Made by a program: the position numbers and the translations under genes. The notes under the pieces are model-generated. The model was not told the DNA's origin. It was given only the letters and a program-made list of their open reading frames with translations, and ran no database searches. Shown piece after piece: positions 14,575 through 25,668 of a stretch of 64,000 bases of DNA. Positions within the stretch are counted from its first letter, which is position 1. Every line of letters begins with the position of its first letter. This DNA comes from Exophiala sp. HKRS030 (Eukaryota; Ascomycota; Eurotiomycetes; Chaetothyriales; Herpotrichiellaceae), in contig JAHWDD010000009.1 of assembly GCA_023897205.1 (NCBI GenBank), forward strand, positions 2,232,001-2,296,000. Reading direction: 5' to 3'.

Positions 14575-16104
14575 CGCGTCGATGTTGCGGCGCGGGCAAG
14601 AACGAGCGGGCGTGGCGTCCTTGGGGTCACCGTTGGTCACCTAGCACCTACAGTACTCCGTAGGGGCTCACGGGGCTCCGAGGAGCTCAAAACTGTGCAA
14701 TTTCCAGCGACTTCCAATTTCCAGTCGCCACAGTTACTCGTGGTCTTTTGGCCTGTCAGTCACCTACTCAGTGACCAGTGACTAGTGACCAGTGACAAGG
14801 AGTCTTTAAAGGTGTCAATGGTGCCTTGAGTAATTTGCATCCCGGTTGATTGGCAGAGTGGCAGTTAGGTCAGCGTGGGGCAGTCAGAGTCAGACGGAAG
14901 CCACATGTGGCTTTTGCATGGTAAATAATACAGTACTACCGAGTACGGAGTTAGGTGCCCTGTCGCCCACTGGTGCCGTTGATCGTGACAGTCCCCCGTA
15001 TTAATTTGTACAGACGTGTACCGAGTAGCTCCCCGCGGAGACACCGCCACACCGCCCAAAGCCTGACTTCGACGGCGTCAACTTTCACCAAACGTGCAGT
15101 GAAATTCTTTGACAAATCCAAATAGCCATGCACGCCATGCAATGCAGGAGTGGCCTCTGGGAAGTATCCTTGCCAGAATCTGGCCCGTTCCCCTTCCCGT
15201 TCCAGCAACAATGACTGTTGATCTCGAATTTTCGAGTCGCGTTGGCCGAGAGAGGGGTGCTGAAAAAAAGTTCCTCGGGTCCAAACTCATCTCACGCCTC
15301 CAGTGCATCGGATTGGTGGACTGGCTAGACCAGACAAAACTTTGGAGAAATCTTCCAGGCAAGTCAACGTCGTCCAAGAGGAGGCATTATGTAAGTCAAT
15401 AGCGGGGTCGACAGCTACGCAATGTATTCACTCTGTACTCCGGACACAGACTCGATAGGTACCTAATGTACTCTAACTAACTTAGTGGACGACCGTGATA
15501 ACCGAAATTCATAAACCAGATTCCATTGAAGCCACCCGCGCTGAAAACTACCTTGTACGGAAGTAATATGAAACTAGTCACTGCAGATGAATTTATTGTA
15601 GTTGGCAATACTCCACCGACAGATCATGTATCAATAAAGATCGTGCTGCAAGGTCAAGACTCAAATAAATGGCCATAATTATAGAAGCATGCTTTTATTA
15701 TCGCATGAATTTCATAAATCGTAAACACGTGATAATCCCGGTTCCCGAGAGGCATGCAACAATGCAGACTGCAATCAGGCCGACACTTCTCGCCATGCCC
15801 CTGTGCACGTCATCTGCGGCTTTCACCTTCGCCCACAGTGCCATGTACCCATGCATACTGAAATATTTTATACAGATTACACGGTCGATCACCATGATCG
15901 GCCAACGTACAGAATGGACCATCGCATTTCCGCCATGGCTGGATCTTTCATCCGGTATTCAACTGATCGACACCACTAGTAGGGAAGAGCCCTCACCCCT
16001 CTCATGCCCACTGTGCCACTGCAATAGTCTCCCACGTTGAATCTGTGCAAACTTGACACTCTTGCTCTGCAAGCTTGCAACTACTAGAGACACCAAGTCC
16101 TAGT

Positions 16105-16139
16105 AGTGCTAGTGCTAGTGCTAGTGCTAGTGCTAGTGC
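16105..16139. repeat. Hexanucleotide tandem repeat AGTGCT
   Basis: Five perfect AGTGCT units plus five bases of a sixth, downstream of the bZIP gene. Chance open frames across it give Leu-Val or Ser-Ala repeats and are not taken as genes. Confidence 0.95.
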
Positions 16140-16584
16140 CTCAGCCATGCTTGTGGAGTGTCGTTGCTGCTCAATCAAAATGTCCAAGCTTTTCAGCATG
16201 TCCTCAATTCTGCTTCGACATGGCGCATGCAAATCAACAAAATCCATTGCATTGCATAACATGTCTGCTCTCAAAATTGAGCCGTGGTTTGGTCAATTCA
16301 TTTAGAATGTGGAGACTTTTAGTCTCACTCGACTGTTTGGTTCTCGTCAAGCTATCGACATCGCCAGGCCAAGAGCTGGAAAAAGTGTCTTCTTGACCGT
16401 AGAGATTGCTTCGTTCCAAGGAATACATTTGGATTTCCATTGTACGCATGTAGTTTGTAGTTCCGGTAGTCTGCGCAAACCAGCTGAAGATGGGCCCCAC
16501 AATGATAAATAAAGCCACTGATGACCTACTGATTGGGGTTGAATCAGTATATGGAAAAATACAATGCTTAGTCTCACTAGACTT

Positions 16585-17595
16585 TCAAGGGCTGCGATCC
16601 ATAGGCGTGTGGACCTCAAACTCAGCCGACCGATCAAAGTCTGGCAAAGGGGGATGAAGCAGCGAGTTCTGTAATGTGTTTGGGAAGAGACCATCCTGCA
16701 TGGCGGGTAAATCGGCGAAGTGAAGATGTGAATAATCGACGTAGTTGGGATTGGAAAGATCCATGTGCTGGTTTTGGAAAAAATCGTTGCCGAGTTGACT
16801 CAGGTGAGCTTGTAGTGCTTCGGGAGATTTGCAACCATCGCAGTTTGCATGAGCAAGAAGGATAGCGTTCATTTGTTGGATTTCGTCCTTCATGCGCATC
16901 ACCTGGTCCTTGAGATAGGCATTTTCCACTGCCTTTTCGTGCGAGTCGCGCTGTAGAATCTCGGTCTTTTCCTTCTTGTTGATACGGCACTTTGCTGCGG
17001 CCAATCTGTTCTTCTCTAGGGATTGCTTTCGCTTGGATTCTTCCAGGACTTCTCCCTTTTCAGAAGCCATTGAGGCCTTGCGAGTTGACTTTCGCTTGCG
17101 TGGTGGTTTGGAAGTGCTGACAGTGGAGGCCTCGGTGTCTTTGGACAATGCTTTGCTTTTTTTCCGCTCAATCAAGTTTGACTTGGGAGACTGTGATTTG
17201 TCGTCGGCTTTAGAGCTCATAGCTGAACTGGACCGCGGTGGGGTGATCTGGCCGAAGCGCGAAACTGCCGACTCAGTAGCAGGGATTTGGGTAGAGTTGA
17301 GATATTGGTCAAATTCAAAGCTGTCCAGGTTCACAGTGGGCTCTGTCGTTTCCTTGACATCTTCGCGATTGAATTCGGGCCAGCCAGAGACAGAGACATC
17401 TTGAGGAGGACTGTAAGTTTGAAAGGGCGCAGCCAAAGAGGCCTTCAAGTCAGGAGGATCAAAGCCAAAGTCATCGTCAAGGCTTGGAGCATAACTGGCT
17501 GAGGGAAACTGGTAGTCTCGAAGCGTGTATCCGTCAAGGTCACTGACACTAGGCAGTCCCGACGAGGGACCGGATCGAGCAACGAAGGTGGCCAT
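16585..17595 (-). CDS. bZIP transcription factor of the ATF/CREB type (AtfB-like)
   Basis: A 336-residue single-exon nuclear regulator. The start at 17595 has a good context (cgtaATGgcc); the open frame extends further upstream without another ATG in that stretch. The N-terminal half is acidic and Ser/Pro-rich. The basic region is at about 188-211 with the DNA-contact motif NRLAAAKCR (196-204), followed by a leucine-zipper helix to about residue 245. A cysteine motif, HANCDGCKSPEAL, follows the zipper and is a known mark of the fungal AtfA/AtfB group, which control stress resistance and spore viability downstream of the Hog1/Sty1 kinase. AtfB-like rather than AtfA-like is my inference from the small size. 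Confidence in bZIP is very high, in subfamily moderate. Confidence 0.9.
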   Translation of the reverse strand: MATFVARSGPSSGLPSVSDLDGYTLRDYQFPSASYAPSLDDDFGFDPPDLKASLAAPFQTYSPPQDVSVSGWPEFNREDVKETTEPTVNLDSFEFDQYLNSTQIPATESAVSRFGQITPPRSSSAMSSKADDKSQSPKSNLIERKKSKALSKDTEASTVSTSKPPRKRKSTRKASMASEKGEVLEESKRKQSLEKNRLAAAKCRINKKEKTEILQRDSHEKAVENAYLKDQVMRMKDEIQQMNAILLAHANCDGCKSPEALQAHLSQLGNDFFQNQHMDLSNPNYVDYSHLHFADLPAMQDGLFPNTLQNSLLHPPLPDFDRSAEFEVHTPMDRSP

Positions 17596-19683
17596 TACGA
17601 TGGCGGGTCTCGAAATGAGTCGAACCAAGCTAGCGAGGATGAGGGGGACAGGTGTAGGAAATGGCGAACAGGTCGAAAGTTTTGGAAGTAGAGGGGAATG
17701 TTGTATGTTGTGTGGGTTTGTTTGTGTGGCAGTAGCTTGTGTAGAGGGAGGGTGTAGCAAAAGGTTCTCAATTGACAAACGGAGTGGCAGTGAGGGGAGT
17801 TATAGAAGGTTCTGGTGAGAAAACAAGATGGGATTTCTGGTCAGAAGATCGTGTTTAGGACCAGGACCAGGACCAGGGTTAGGACAAGGTACCTGGTGGA
17901 TGAAGGGATCGGCGGGAGGTCGCCAGCTGTGAACGTGTGAGGAGTAGTGCGAGGGATAAGATGGATGCAGTGCCGGGTGGATGTGTTGGAGAGACAGACA
18001 CAGACAAGCGGGGGAGATTGACTGGACGTGGATTTGGATTGGACGTGAAGTGGATGTGAAGTGCACTGTGGCTAGGGTTTTGGAAAAGGAAATAGCGCGT
18101 AATGCAAAGAATCCAAGGCATACACGGTCCTGGGAAGGAGCGAGACAAAGAGAAAAAAAGGGAAAGCGAGACCAGAGATGGGGAAAGAGAGGCAGGAGGC
18201 AATCAAGCATGGACATTGGACATTACCCTACATACCTACATGCCTACATGCTGGCATGCCGGCATGCTTTCCTACCGACCTAACCAGTACTTGACAAGAC
18301 ATTGGACATTAGACATTGGTCAATTCCCATTTCCACGTTGAACTCCAGCAGGATGAGATATTCAGTAGTCCAGGAACAGGCACAGGCAAACAGAGGAAGT
18401 CCGGAAATGCAAGTTAAACGTTTTGTCCAAGATCACTGCACCGGAAGTAGAAGGACAGAGATATCCAGTGTCAGACAAATCCACGAATCTGAGGAGTACA
18501 TCGACTCCGTACAATACATCCCCGTTCCGATCATCAACACAGTCACAAGAATGAGTGTGTCCGTGGGCTTCAGCCTTCACTCGCCACCCGCAAGACTTCG
18601 AAACCGGGCGTCCTCAGTTAGCGGGAAAGTGACAACCATTTCCTGTCCTCTGTTGGTTACGCCGACAAGTCACCTTCCAGTGCCGGAACCGTGTCAAAGT
18701 CTTACGTCTCAGGTCTTTTTAAGTGGACTTGACTTTCGGATCGAGCTTGATGTGGCATATCGTGGTTGATCCTGGTGACCCTCCCAACCCCGCAGCAACG
18801 ATCGCCGATCCTTGACCATTTGAAGCGCATGGAATTCTTGAAAAGTGCCATCTTTTCCGCCACACCGGAATCTTTAGGCCGTCGAATCATCCTCCTTTGC
18901 GGATCAATCCTCCGATCCAAAGCTCGGCTTTCATCATTGTGCATCTTTCTTCATCGCTTTCCACGTCAATGAGGCGCCCATCTGGCGCCCATCTTGATTC
19001 CTATTCCTCATCTCGATTCTCGATGGGACAGAGGTACGTAGAAGTGGTAGAAGCATGAGCCCCACGGCCCCGTGCCCTCTCCACGGGCTCACTGCCGTCA
19101 TTGTCACCCTTACCGGACGCCATCCGAGCCTTGTTCTATACTCTAATTCACACATTCCCAAGATATGAAGCATCCATGGTGGAAGCTTACGGATCCATTA
19201 ACGTGATTCTCGTGACCTGATCAGTGATCAACTCGACCCTGAGGCTCTGCAAGGTCCCACCAGTCGTGCCAGCCTGAGGATCTTCATTTCCGCTGGAATC
19301 GTATTGTCTAACAACGACGCTCACCACACCCACCAGCGCCATTTGCTGCCACCCTTATCACAGCTTATCGCCAAGGAACAAGTCACGTCGAATCAGAACA
19401 GGCTACAGTTCAAGGTTGAAACCAAACTTCATATGAAGCACATGGAAACCACTTGGGAGCCACAATGCCCTTATGTCATTCCGGCCCTGAATTATCCATC
19501 CCTGTTGGATGATTTATCCGACTCACTGGACGACACTTGCGCCGATGATGATTGGCTCTCCCTACACCCGGAACAAAGTTCCTACTCTGCTTTCACCTGC
19601 AGTTTGCTCCACTGCTCTTTGGATGTTTCACGATAGAATCCAATCCATGAACAACTCACAGTGGCCCTCGAAAATTAACTAGC
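17596..19683. other. bZIP upstream region and spacer to the GPI-protein gene
   Basis: Two kilobases without a clear gene. The part next to the bZIP start is pyrimidine-rich on the coding strand and probably holds a long 5' leader; it includes three GGACCA units at 17858-17875. A short acidic plus-strand open frame from the ATG at 19432 to 19636 (68 codons) is noted but has no recognisable domain. Confidence 0.45.
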
Positions 19684-20499
19684 TTACAAGTACAAAGCAG
19701 TGAGACCTAGAAGACCTGCACCCAAGGCTGTGAATGCCAATGCTCGAACGTCAGTGCGACCGGCACCATTTCCACTCTGTGCAGTTGTCGTTGCCGATGT
19801 CGTTGCACTTGAGCCTGTTGCACTGCCCGTTCGAGAAGCACCCGATGCCGTGGCAGTCGAACTACCGCTCGAAGTGCCGCTGCCACGTGTAGATGTCTGC
19901 GATGCAGTCGACGCACCTGCACTTGCTCCGGTCTCTGCTGCTCCCAGATCATCCGTCAAGGTAACGGGAACGAAGGCGATGTCTGTACCGCTAAGAACAG
20001 TCGTGGTTGCGCTCGTGGTGATTGCCGTGTTGGTACTGAAATCAGAAGCTGTTAGGACACTCAAGTCGGTTTCCAGCAGGTATTCCGGTCCGACATATGA
20101 TGCTGCACACGTCGCAGCTGATGTTCCATCCACTTTGCAATCAATAATCGCGCTCAGGCTTTCATATGCTTCCTCGGCGTAGAAGGTCGATGGTCCAACC
20201 GTCACGGTGATAGGTTCGTCAAATGCACATTCTGCGCTGAGGTCGGTCGCTGTCTCAGAGGAGCCCGTTGGGCATGCTACCACAAGTGTGGTTTGGGAAG
20301 CATCCTGGACACCCACTGACTTAGCTTGGGTACTTTTTCAACCGCAGGCAACCCTAGGAATGCTTACCGAAGTGATGACCGATCCTATCAACGACTGTCC
20401 CTCGGCACCAGGAAAGAAGACGTCGATAACCGATGCAGACTGGGCTCTGGCAAGACCGACCAAAGCGACGGCTGGCAGAATGTTCTTCATAACGGCCAT
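19684..20499 (-). CDS. GPI-anchored, serine/threonine-rich cell-surface protein
   Basis: A 255-residue secreted protein from exons 20499-20368 and 20319-19684 joined over a 48 nt intron (GTAAGC donor, CTAAG acceptor). It has an N-terminal signal peptide (ILPAVALVGLARA then QS), a globular region of about 130 residues with four cysteines in VVACP, AECAF, IIDCK and AATCA that could form two disulfides, a Ser/Thr/Ala/Gly-rich stalk likely to be O-mannosylated, and a C-terminal hydrophobic tail (LAFTALGAGLLGLTALYL) after small residues, as expected for GPI attachment. The enzymatic domain of known GPI enzymes is absent, so a structural or unknown wall role is likely. An internal ATG at 20490 is an alternative start. 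Confidence 0.85.
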
Positions 20500-22300
20500 T
20501 TTGAATGATGGGTTTCTCGGTCGACAATGACGGGAAATTGGGAAATACAACTGTATAAAGGAGAGTGATGAATGAAGAATGTTGAAATGTTTAAACGAGT
20601 GTCAAGGTCGGCAACGCAGGCTAAATCGCTGAATGAAAGGAAATCCTCAAGAAACCAAAAGCTGAAAATGCCCTTGCACAATCAGATCTTCAAAAAGGGA
20701 CGCGCTGAAAAGGCGGTTGGCTGTTGACTGTCGGCTGTTGCGCACGAATCTCGAGCCCCTTTCTCAGGCGTTGCCCCGGGCCTTGGCGTGTCTCTTGCCC
20801 GAACAGATCTTGCAACGCTAGTCCAATTCAGCCCTAGTCTAACCAAAACGAGATGCAAGCCTTGCATAGTATTGGTCACTAGCCACGCACGAGCCACTCC
20901 ACTCTGGCTATTTTGGCCTTCTTGGCCAACCGCCTCCGTCCTCCCTCCGCCGTCAATCAGCTGCCACAGCGAAATTGCCTTCAATCGTCCTGACGCCTCA
21001 ACACTTGATCCCCAAATTTGTGATTCTTGGACAGTCGCTTTTCTGACGGGACGAGCACAATCCTAAACTTTCTTATCAAAGTGCGATTCCACTTCAGGCC
21101 GCCAGCCAATATCGACCATCTACTACGGAGCACCACCATGGAGCACAGTATCTGTAAACAATCTAGAGTCTTACGTCACCCATCCCAAGGACACGTACCC
21201 AACGTAGGTGTTCACGCTGTTCCCTCCCTTGGCAACAAATAAAACAATCGACGGCGTCGGCCCTGTCCAACCCTTTGCCGCCGACCCGTGCTTTTGGCTT
21301 GTCTGAAACAGCGCAAACTGAAGCACACTACTGCGTTTGGTTGATTGCTTGATGAACCTTAAGCGAAGAAACCTTCACTGATCAGTGCTCCCACAAGTCC
21401 AGTTTCAGGTCTTCAGCTGGTGTCCTCCCATTGTGAGTAGGCACAGTGGATTGCTACTCTACTAACTATCTTATTAGAGTAAATAGGGTCGAAGAGGCTC
21501 GGCTATCGGTGGATCTCCTCGCAGCACCATCGACAATGATGTATGGAGACAGACGGACGGACTCTTCCTTACGGCTCATGGTCCAACAGGCAATCAAATC
21601 AAAGCGAAATGTTGTACTGTTGTCCTCGAAACGCTACAATGGCCCACTGGAGTGGCAGCTTCGGAATATCTTGTTTTGCCAGATACTTGTTGCCAACGAT
21701 GCCTAATCGCTCAGCTGTACTCCGTACTTTCTTCGAGTAACAACAAGATTGCCTCATCGTGGAGAGTCCCCAATACTTCTCGTGCACAGACTCCAATAGT
21801 CATGTGCTGTGCTGTGCTTTGCTTTGCTTTGCTCATACGCACGCCCGTTAGTGCACGGATCAACCAGTCTTATTGCAACTCTGTGGGGAAATGTCGTGAG
21901 TGACAAACGAACCAATTCACGTCAGCACTTTACAGTACAGGTGTGGTGTGATCGCTGAGAGGAGGGAGGTAAATGCAGATCCATCCAATTGCTAAAGCTC
22001 GCGAATTTGAGGGGGACGAGGGGAAATAGCTCACTCTCACATGAGGCTCGAGTTTGTAGCAGCTCGTTCAGGCTTCTGTGGATGGGCACTCGGGCTATTA
22101 TTATTGACGTCGATCATTGACACAGGCTGAAATAACCTGACTACAAGTCTAGAGATGTCTGATATGCCACAGATCTTGTGCACGTGCAACGGTAAACAAG
22201 TCAGTTTCGTTGACAACCGGGACAACCCATGGCTTGTTTCCAACAATCATCGATTTGCCTCCGTATTCAAAATGCGGAGGAAAGTCAGTGTGGCTGTTCG
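20500..22300. other. Spacer between GPI-protein promoter and uve1 3' end
   Basis: No coding region is supported. It includes the promoter of the GPI-protein gene, a TACTCCGTA motif at 21718-21726 and a related TACGGAGCA near 21124. Low-complexity CTTTG repeats occur near 21810-21830. Confidence 0.45.
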
Positions 22301-24751
22301 TCAATCGTCGGCGTCGTCCTCGGCATAATTGATCACCTTCCTCTTCGCATTTCTTCCACTTGCGGCACGTGACGGAGGTGGTCTTTGAGGTTTTGCTTTG
22401 ACATCTTCCGCCAACTCTGCGTCTGTCAGATCGGGCATTGACGCATCATCATCATCTTCATCTTCATCCTCCTCATCCTCTACTTGGCCAAGCTCATCCG
22501 GATCGCTTGCACTGGGGGTCAGGACGGCAGTCCGCTTCGCTTTCGACTTTGGAGCGCGCGCAGGCTTGCGTTTAGGATTGGAATTCTTGGCAACCTCATA
22601 AACTGACCTGGTCGCCTCCAAATCGAGTGCGGTCTCTTTAATGGATGGAACCGAGCCCGCCTGGGACGATCCCTCGCGAGAGAGCTCTGTTCCACCATTG
22701 TTTGCTGCTTCTTGCTTTGCTTGCCACTCTGCCTTCTCGGCTCTCTTTGCTGCAGCTCGTTCTGCTGTTGTCTTGGCCTTGCCTGGGTCACGCGGCTTGA
22801 CTTCACGTTTCTTCGGACGTAGCCATTCCTCCATCCCGGGCGGCCAATAGACACGACCATCTGGACCACCCATACCGACCTCATCATCTGGAATTAGTGG
22901 TGGTGGTTGAGGCTCGGCCTCTTCCTCTACTTCCATCTCGTCGTCGAGATCGTCTTTCTTGTTCTTCTTTTTGACGGGTGTCTTCTTGGACTTCTTAGGC
23001 GGCTTCCATGGCTTGTTCTCGTCGTTGCGCACATAGGGGAGGATATCGCTAAATGTCTCAAACCCAGGCAGCTTGAATGTTCGCATGAGTTCAAACACAG
23101 CTTGCTCTTTGTCCTTTGCCTCGATCATGAGATCCATATCTGGGGCGCACGGCGGCAGTGTCGCCACGCGAGGATTATGTTTTCTTCGTTGTCGGCCTGT
23201 GATTGCTGACGGGGTAGGCTCCGAGTAATGCATCTTCTGGGTGATGCCCTTTCGGTCCCAGGTTGCCTTGATTCGAGGAAACAGGTCCATGATATCGTGT
23301 GTGCCCTCACGAAGCTTATCTGCATCAAATATGATATTGTGGTGATGGAAGTCCAGAACCAGCGGGATGTTGAGTTCTTCACACACTGGCAACAGGTCGT
23401 GGACGCTATAGCAGACGTCGTCGTTCTCAAGTACCAATCGATTCTTCACGCCCTGGGGTAACGCCAAATAATTCTCCTTGAATCTTGCAATCGTAGCATC
23501 CTTGTCTCCGAATACTCCTCCCATATGCAAGATCATGACGGCATCTCGATTTTGCTGTTCTGGCAACTGGAGAAGATCGAGCAACTCGCAGTGGAAGTCA
23601 AGATCGCGGATCGAGGCCCTAATGACCTCCTTACGTGGAGAGCCCAGTTGCGTGAATTGGCCGGGATGGGTAGTCAACCTATGACCCAGCTCACCAGCAA
23701 CGCGCCCAGCTTCGCGGAGCACTTCGGAAGCGAATGGCGCGAGTTTGTAACCATAGACATCGTGAGATGCAAATGGAAACATTTCAGACGACAAGCGTAG
23801 GAACTTAATGCCATACTTGTCGTTCCAACGTAGCATCTTCACAATATCCCGAGCATTGGCGAGACCAAGAGCTTCTACATAGGCCTGCCCTCGCGCCACG
23901 TCTGCTGGTTTGTCTTTGTCAGGGCGATTTTTGGTCGGGTGTTCCGGCTGTGAGGGATCTTTTAGCGGGTGTCGGTGTTCGAGGATCGAGGCTATCCGGC
24001 ACGTTCGTGACGAGAATACGGGAGGATTCGAAGCTCGCAAATATGTGTTCAGACATGCATAGCCTATCCTGCCTTTCCACGGAAGAGGAAGGTATGAACT
24101 ATTCACCGGAGGTGGGCGTGAGAGTGCTTCTCTCAGTTCTTCCGGATCAACTTCCTCATCACCCCCTCCCTCAGCCTCTGGGTCTCCTCTATCCAACCCG
24201 TCACCATGAGATGTGGACGCTTTCCGCACGGGGCTCTTCCGGACAGCTTTCTCAACATCTTCGGATTTGACGACGACTTTGGGTTCCTTCTCCATGTCAC
24301 TCGACGCAGCCTTTTTACTCCTGCTTCCAGCACTCTTGCTTCGTTCAAGCTTCTCAGCATCCGGCGATGCGCGAAGAGCACTCTTGCCATCCTCTATTGT
24401 TTCGTTGGTATTAGGATTGGTGTCGAACTTGGCCGAAGCAATCTGTGAGGATCGTCGGGAACTTGTGCGTCGGACTGCCGTGGAAAACGGCGCCATGGCA
24501 GAGCTGGAATATGCTACATTGGATGACATGGTTTGCAATGCTGGAACAACCCTTCCAGCATCGCTTGGAGCCGACCTCTTTCGTTTGGCCATGGCAAGGG
24601 ATTGGTAAAAATGTAATTGCCGCCGGGAATTCAAATGCACAGTGTGTGCATTGCAGAGAGTAGAGGAGATATACAAAGCTGTGGGTCGAGCATTCAATAA
24701 ATATCTTGCGAGGGATCGGCCGAATTGATCTCTGGCTGTATGAATGAGCAT
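22301..24751 (-). CDS. uve1: UV damage endonuclease Uve1 (UVDE), with mitochondrial-type presequence
   Basis: An 816-residue single-exon protein of the UVDE family, which nicks DNA 5' of UV photoproducts and other lesions to start alternative excision repair; it is the family of Neurospora mus-18 and S. pombe uve1. The catalytic TIM-barrel spans about residues 225-520, with GRIGYACLNTYLR, RLSSEMFPFASH, HPGQFTQLGSP, ILHMGGVFGDKD, LENDD and LDFHHHN, supplying the His/Asp/Glu metal ligands. A long charged C-terminal tail ends in acidic runs. The first 53 residues are rich in Arg, Ser and Leu with one acidic residue, a mitochondrial presequence; a second ATG at 24592 (residue 54) is followed by MAKRKRS, a nuclear-type basic start. 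Two localisations from two starts are plausible by inference. Confidence 0.95.
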   Translation of the reverse strand: MLIHTARDQFGRSLARYLLNARPTALYISSTLCNAHTVHLNSRRQLHFYQSLAMAKRKRSAPSDAGRVVPALQTMSSNVAYSSSAMAPFSTAVRRTSSRRSSQIASAKFDTNPNTNETIEDGKSALRASPDAEKLERSKSAGSRSKKAASSDMEKEPKVVVKSEDVEKAVRKSPVRKASTSHGDGLDRGDPEAEGGGDEEVDPEELREALSRPPPVNSSYLPLPWKGRIGYACLNTYLRASNPPVFSSRTCRIASILEHRHPLKDPSQPEHPTKNRPDKDKPADVARGQAYVEALGLANARDIVKMLRWNDKYGIKFLRLSSEMFPFASHDVYGYKLAPFASEVLREAGRVAGELGHRLTTHPGQFTQLGSPRKEVIRASIRDLDFHCELLDLLQLPEQQNRDAVMILHMGGVFGDKDATIARFKENYLALPQGVKNRLVLENDDVCYSVHDLLPVCEELNIPLVLDFHHHNIIFDADKLREGTHDIMDLFPRIKATWDRKGITQKMHYSEPTPSAITGRQRRKHNPRVATLPPCAPDMDLMIEAKDKEQAVFELMRTFKLPGFETFSDILPYVRNDENKPWKPPKKSKKTPVKKKNKKDDLDDEMEVEEEAEPQPPPLIPDDEVGMGGPDGRVYWPPGMEEWLRPKKREVKPRDPGKAKTTAERAAAKRAEKAEWQAKQEAANNGGTELSREGSSQAGSVPSIKETALDLEATRSVYEVAKNSNPKRKPARAPKSKAKRTAVLTPSASDPDELGQVEDEEDEDEDDDDASMPDLTDAELAEDVKAKPQRPPPSRAASGRNAKRKVINYAEDDADD

Positions 24752-25668
24752 TCGAAATCACGGTAGGATGGTTTCAAGTGAGAAGTCGGATCACAATGCA
24801 AAAGACAGATTCCAAGAAACCATTGTATTTCGCAGCCTTTCTAAAGTCCCTGAACAGCATTCTTTGTTCAATTTCCTCTCGTGCCTGTCCATACGTCATG
24901 GACTTTTGCTTTGATGCCAAGAGCGTTTTTGGCCCGAAACGCGACCCGTGGCAGGTACGCGATGATCAGGGCTAGCAGCAAGTTGGTCTCGATTTTATCT
25001 GGTCTGACCGTTCAATGCCAAAAGATCGCTCCAAAAACAGTTCTGACTATGCCAGTCCGTGACGTCTGACAGAAACATAGCATCCACTAGTGATGTAAGG
25101 GCATGTTTTAATGGAGAGAAAGACGAGGAGGTAAGAATCAGCAGGACTGCTTCTAAGCAGAGAAAGTCGACAAGTAATCCCACAGACGACATAGTATTCT
25201 TTCATGAGACTCAAGTGGTTCGTTGATACGAAACCCACTCTGGTAACAATACCAGGTTGCTTACAAAACCATGCAACAGGAAGATGGTTTGCTCGGCGTG
25301 CATTGCCCCTCGGCATTAGTCTACCATTTTCGACATACAGAGTCCTACACTACCACATCTCCTCATGATTACCCGCCCCACCTCTCAGCACTATCGTCGA
25401 CAGTTCACTTTGGCCACGACAAATTCAATACTGGGCAAAATGGGCAAATTAGTCCAATGGTGACTTTGCCTCTGAACGGCGTGTGGTACACTTCTCATCT
25501 TGTCTTTCGATCATCTGTCCAGATCCTCCGATAAGAGGTGTGCAATGCTCGGAGGAGCCATGAGAACGATCTGCGTTAATCGCGCAACCCCTCCCACACC
25601 CTCTGAGCCGTGATTTCTTCTTGTTCTCAAGACACACTTGGCTTCCAGGCTCACCAATCCAGAACACA
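24752..25668. promoter_or_regulatory. Divergent upstream region of uve1 and the F-box gene
   Basis: A 917 bp spacer between diverging starts with no supported gene. It must hold both promoters; I see no obvious TATA box or named operator. Confidence 0.4.

Larger units (their letters stand above)
11557..16584. other. Five-kilobase gene-poor spacer with microsatellites
   Basis: No open frame here has recognisable protein character on either strand, also allowing for single-base breaks. The stretch contains a CA run at 13435-13449, a long GT run at 14537-14572, a hexamer repeat at 16105-16139 and a TACTCCGTA motif at 14654-14662. The left end holds the cef1 3' region, and the right end the 3' region of the bZIP gene. 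Unannotated non-coding transcripts cannot be excluded. Confidence 0.5.
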
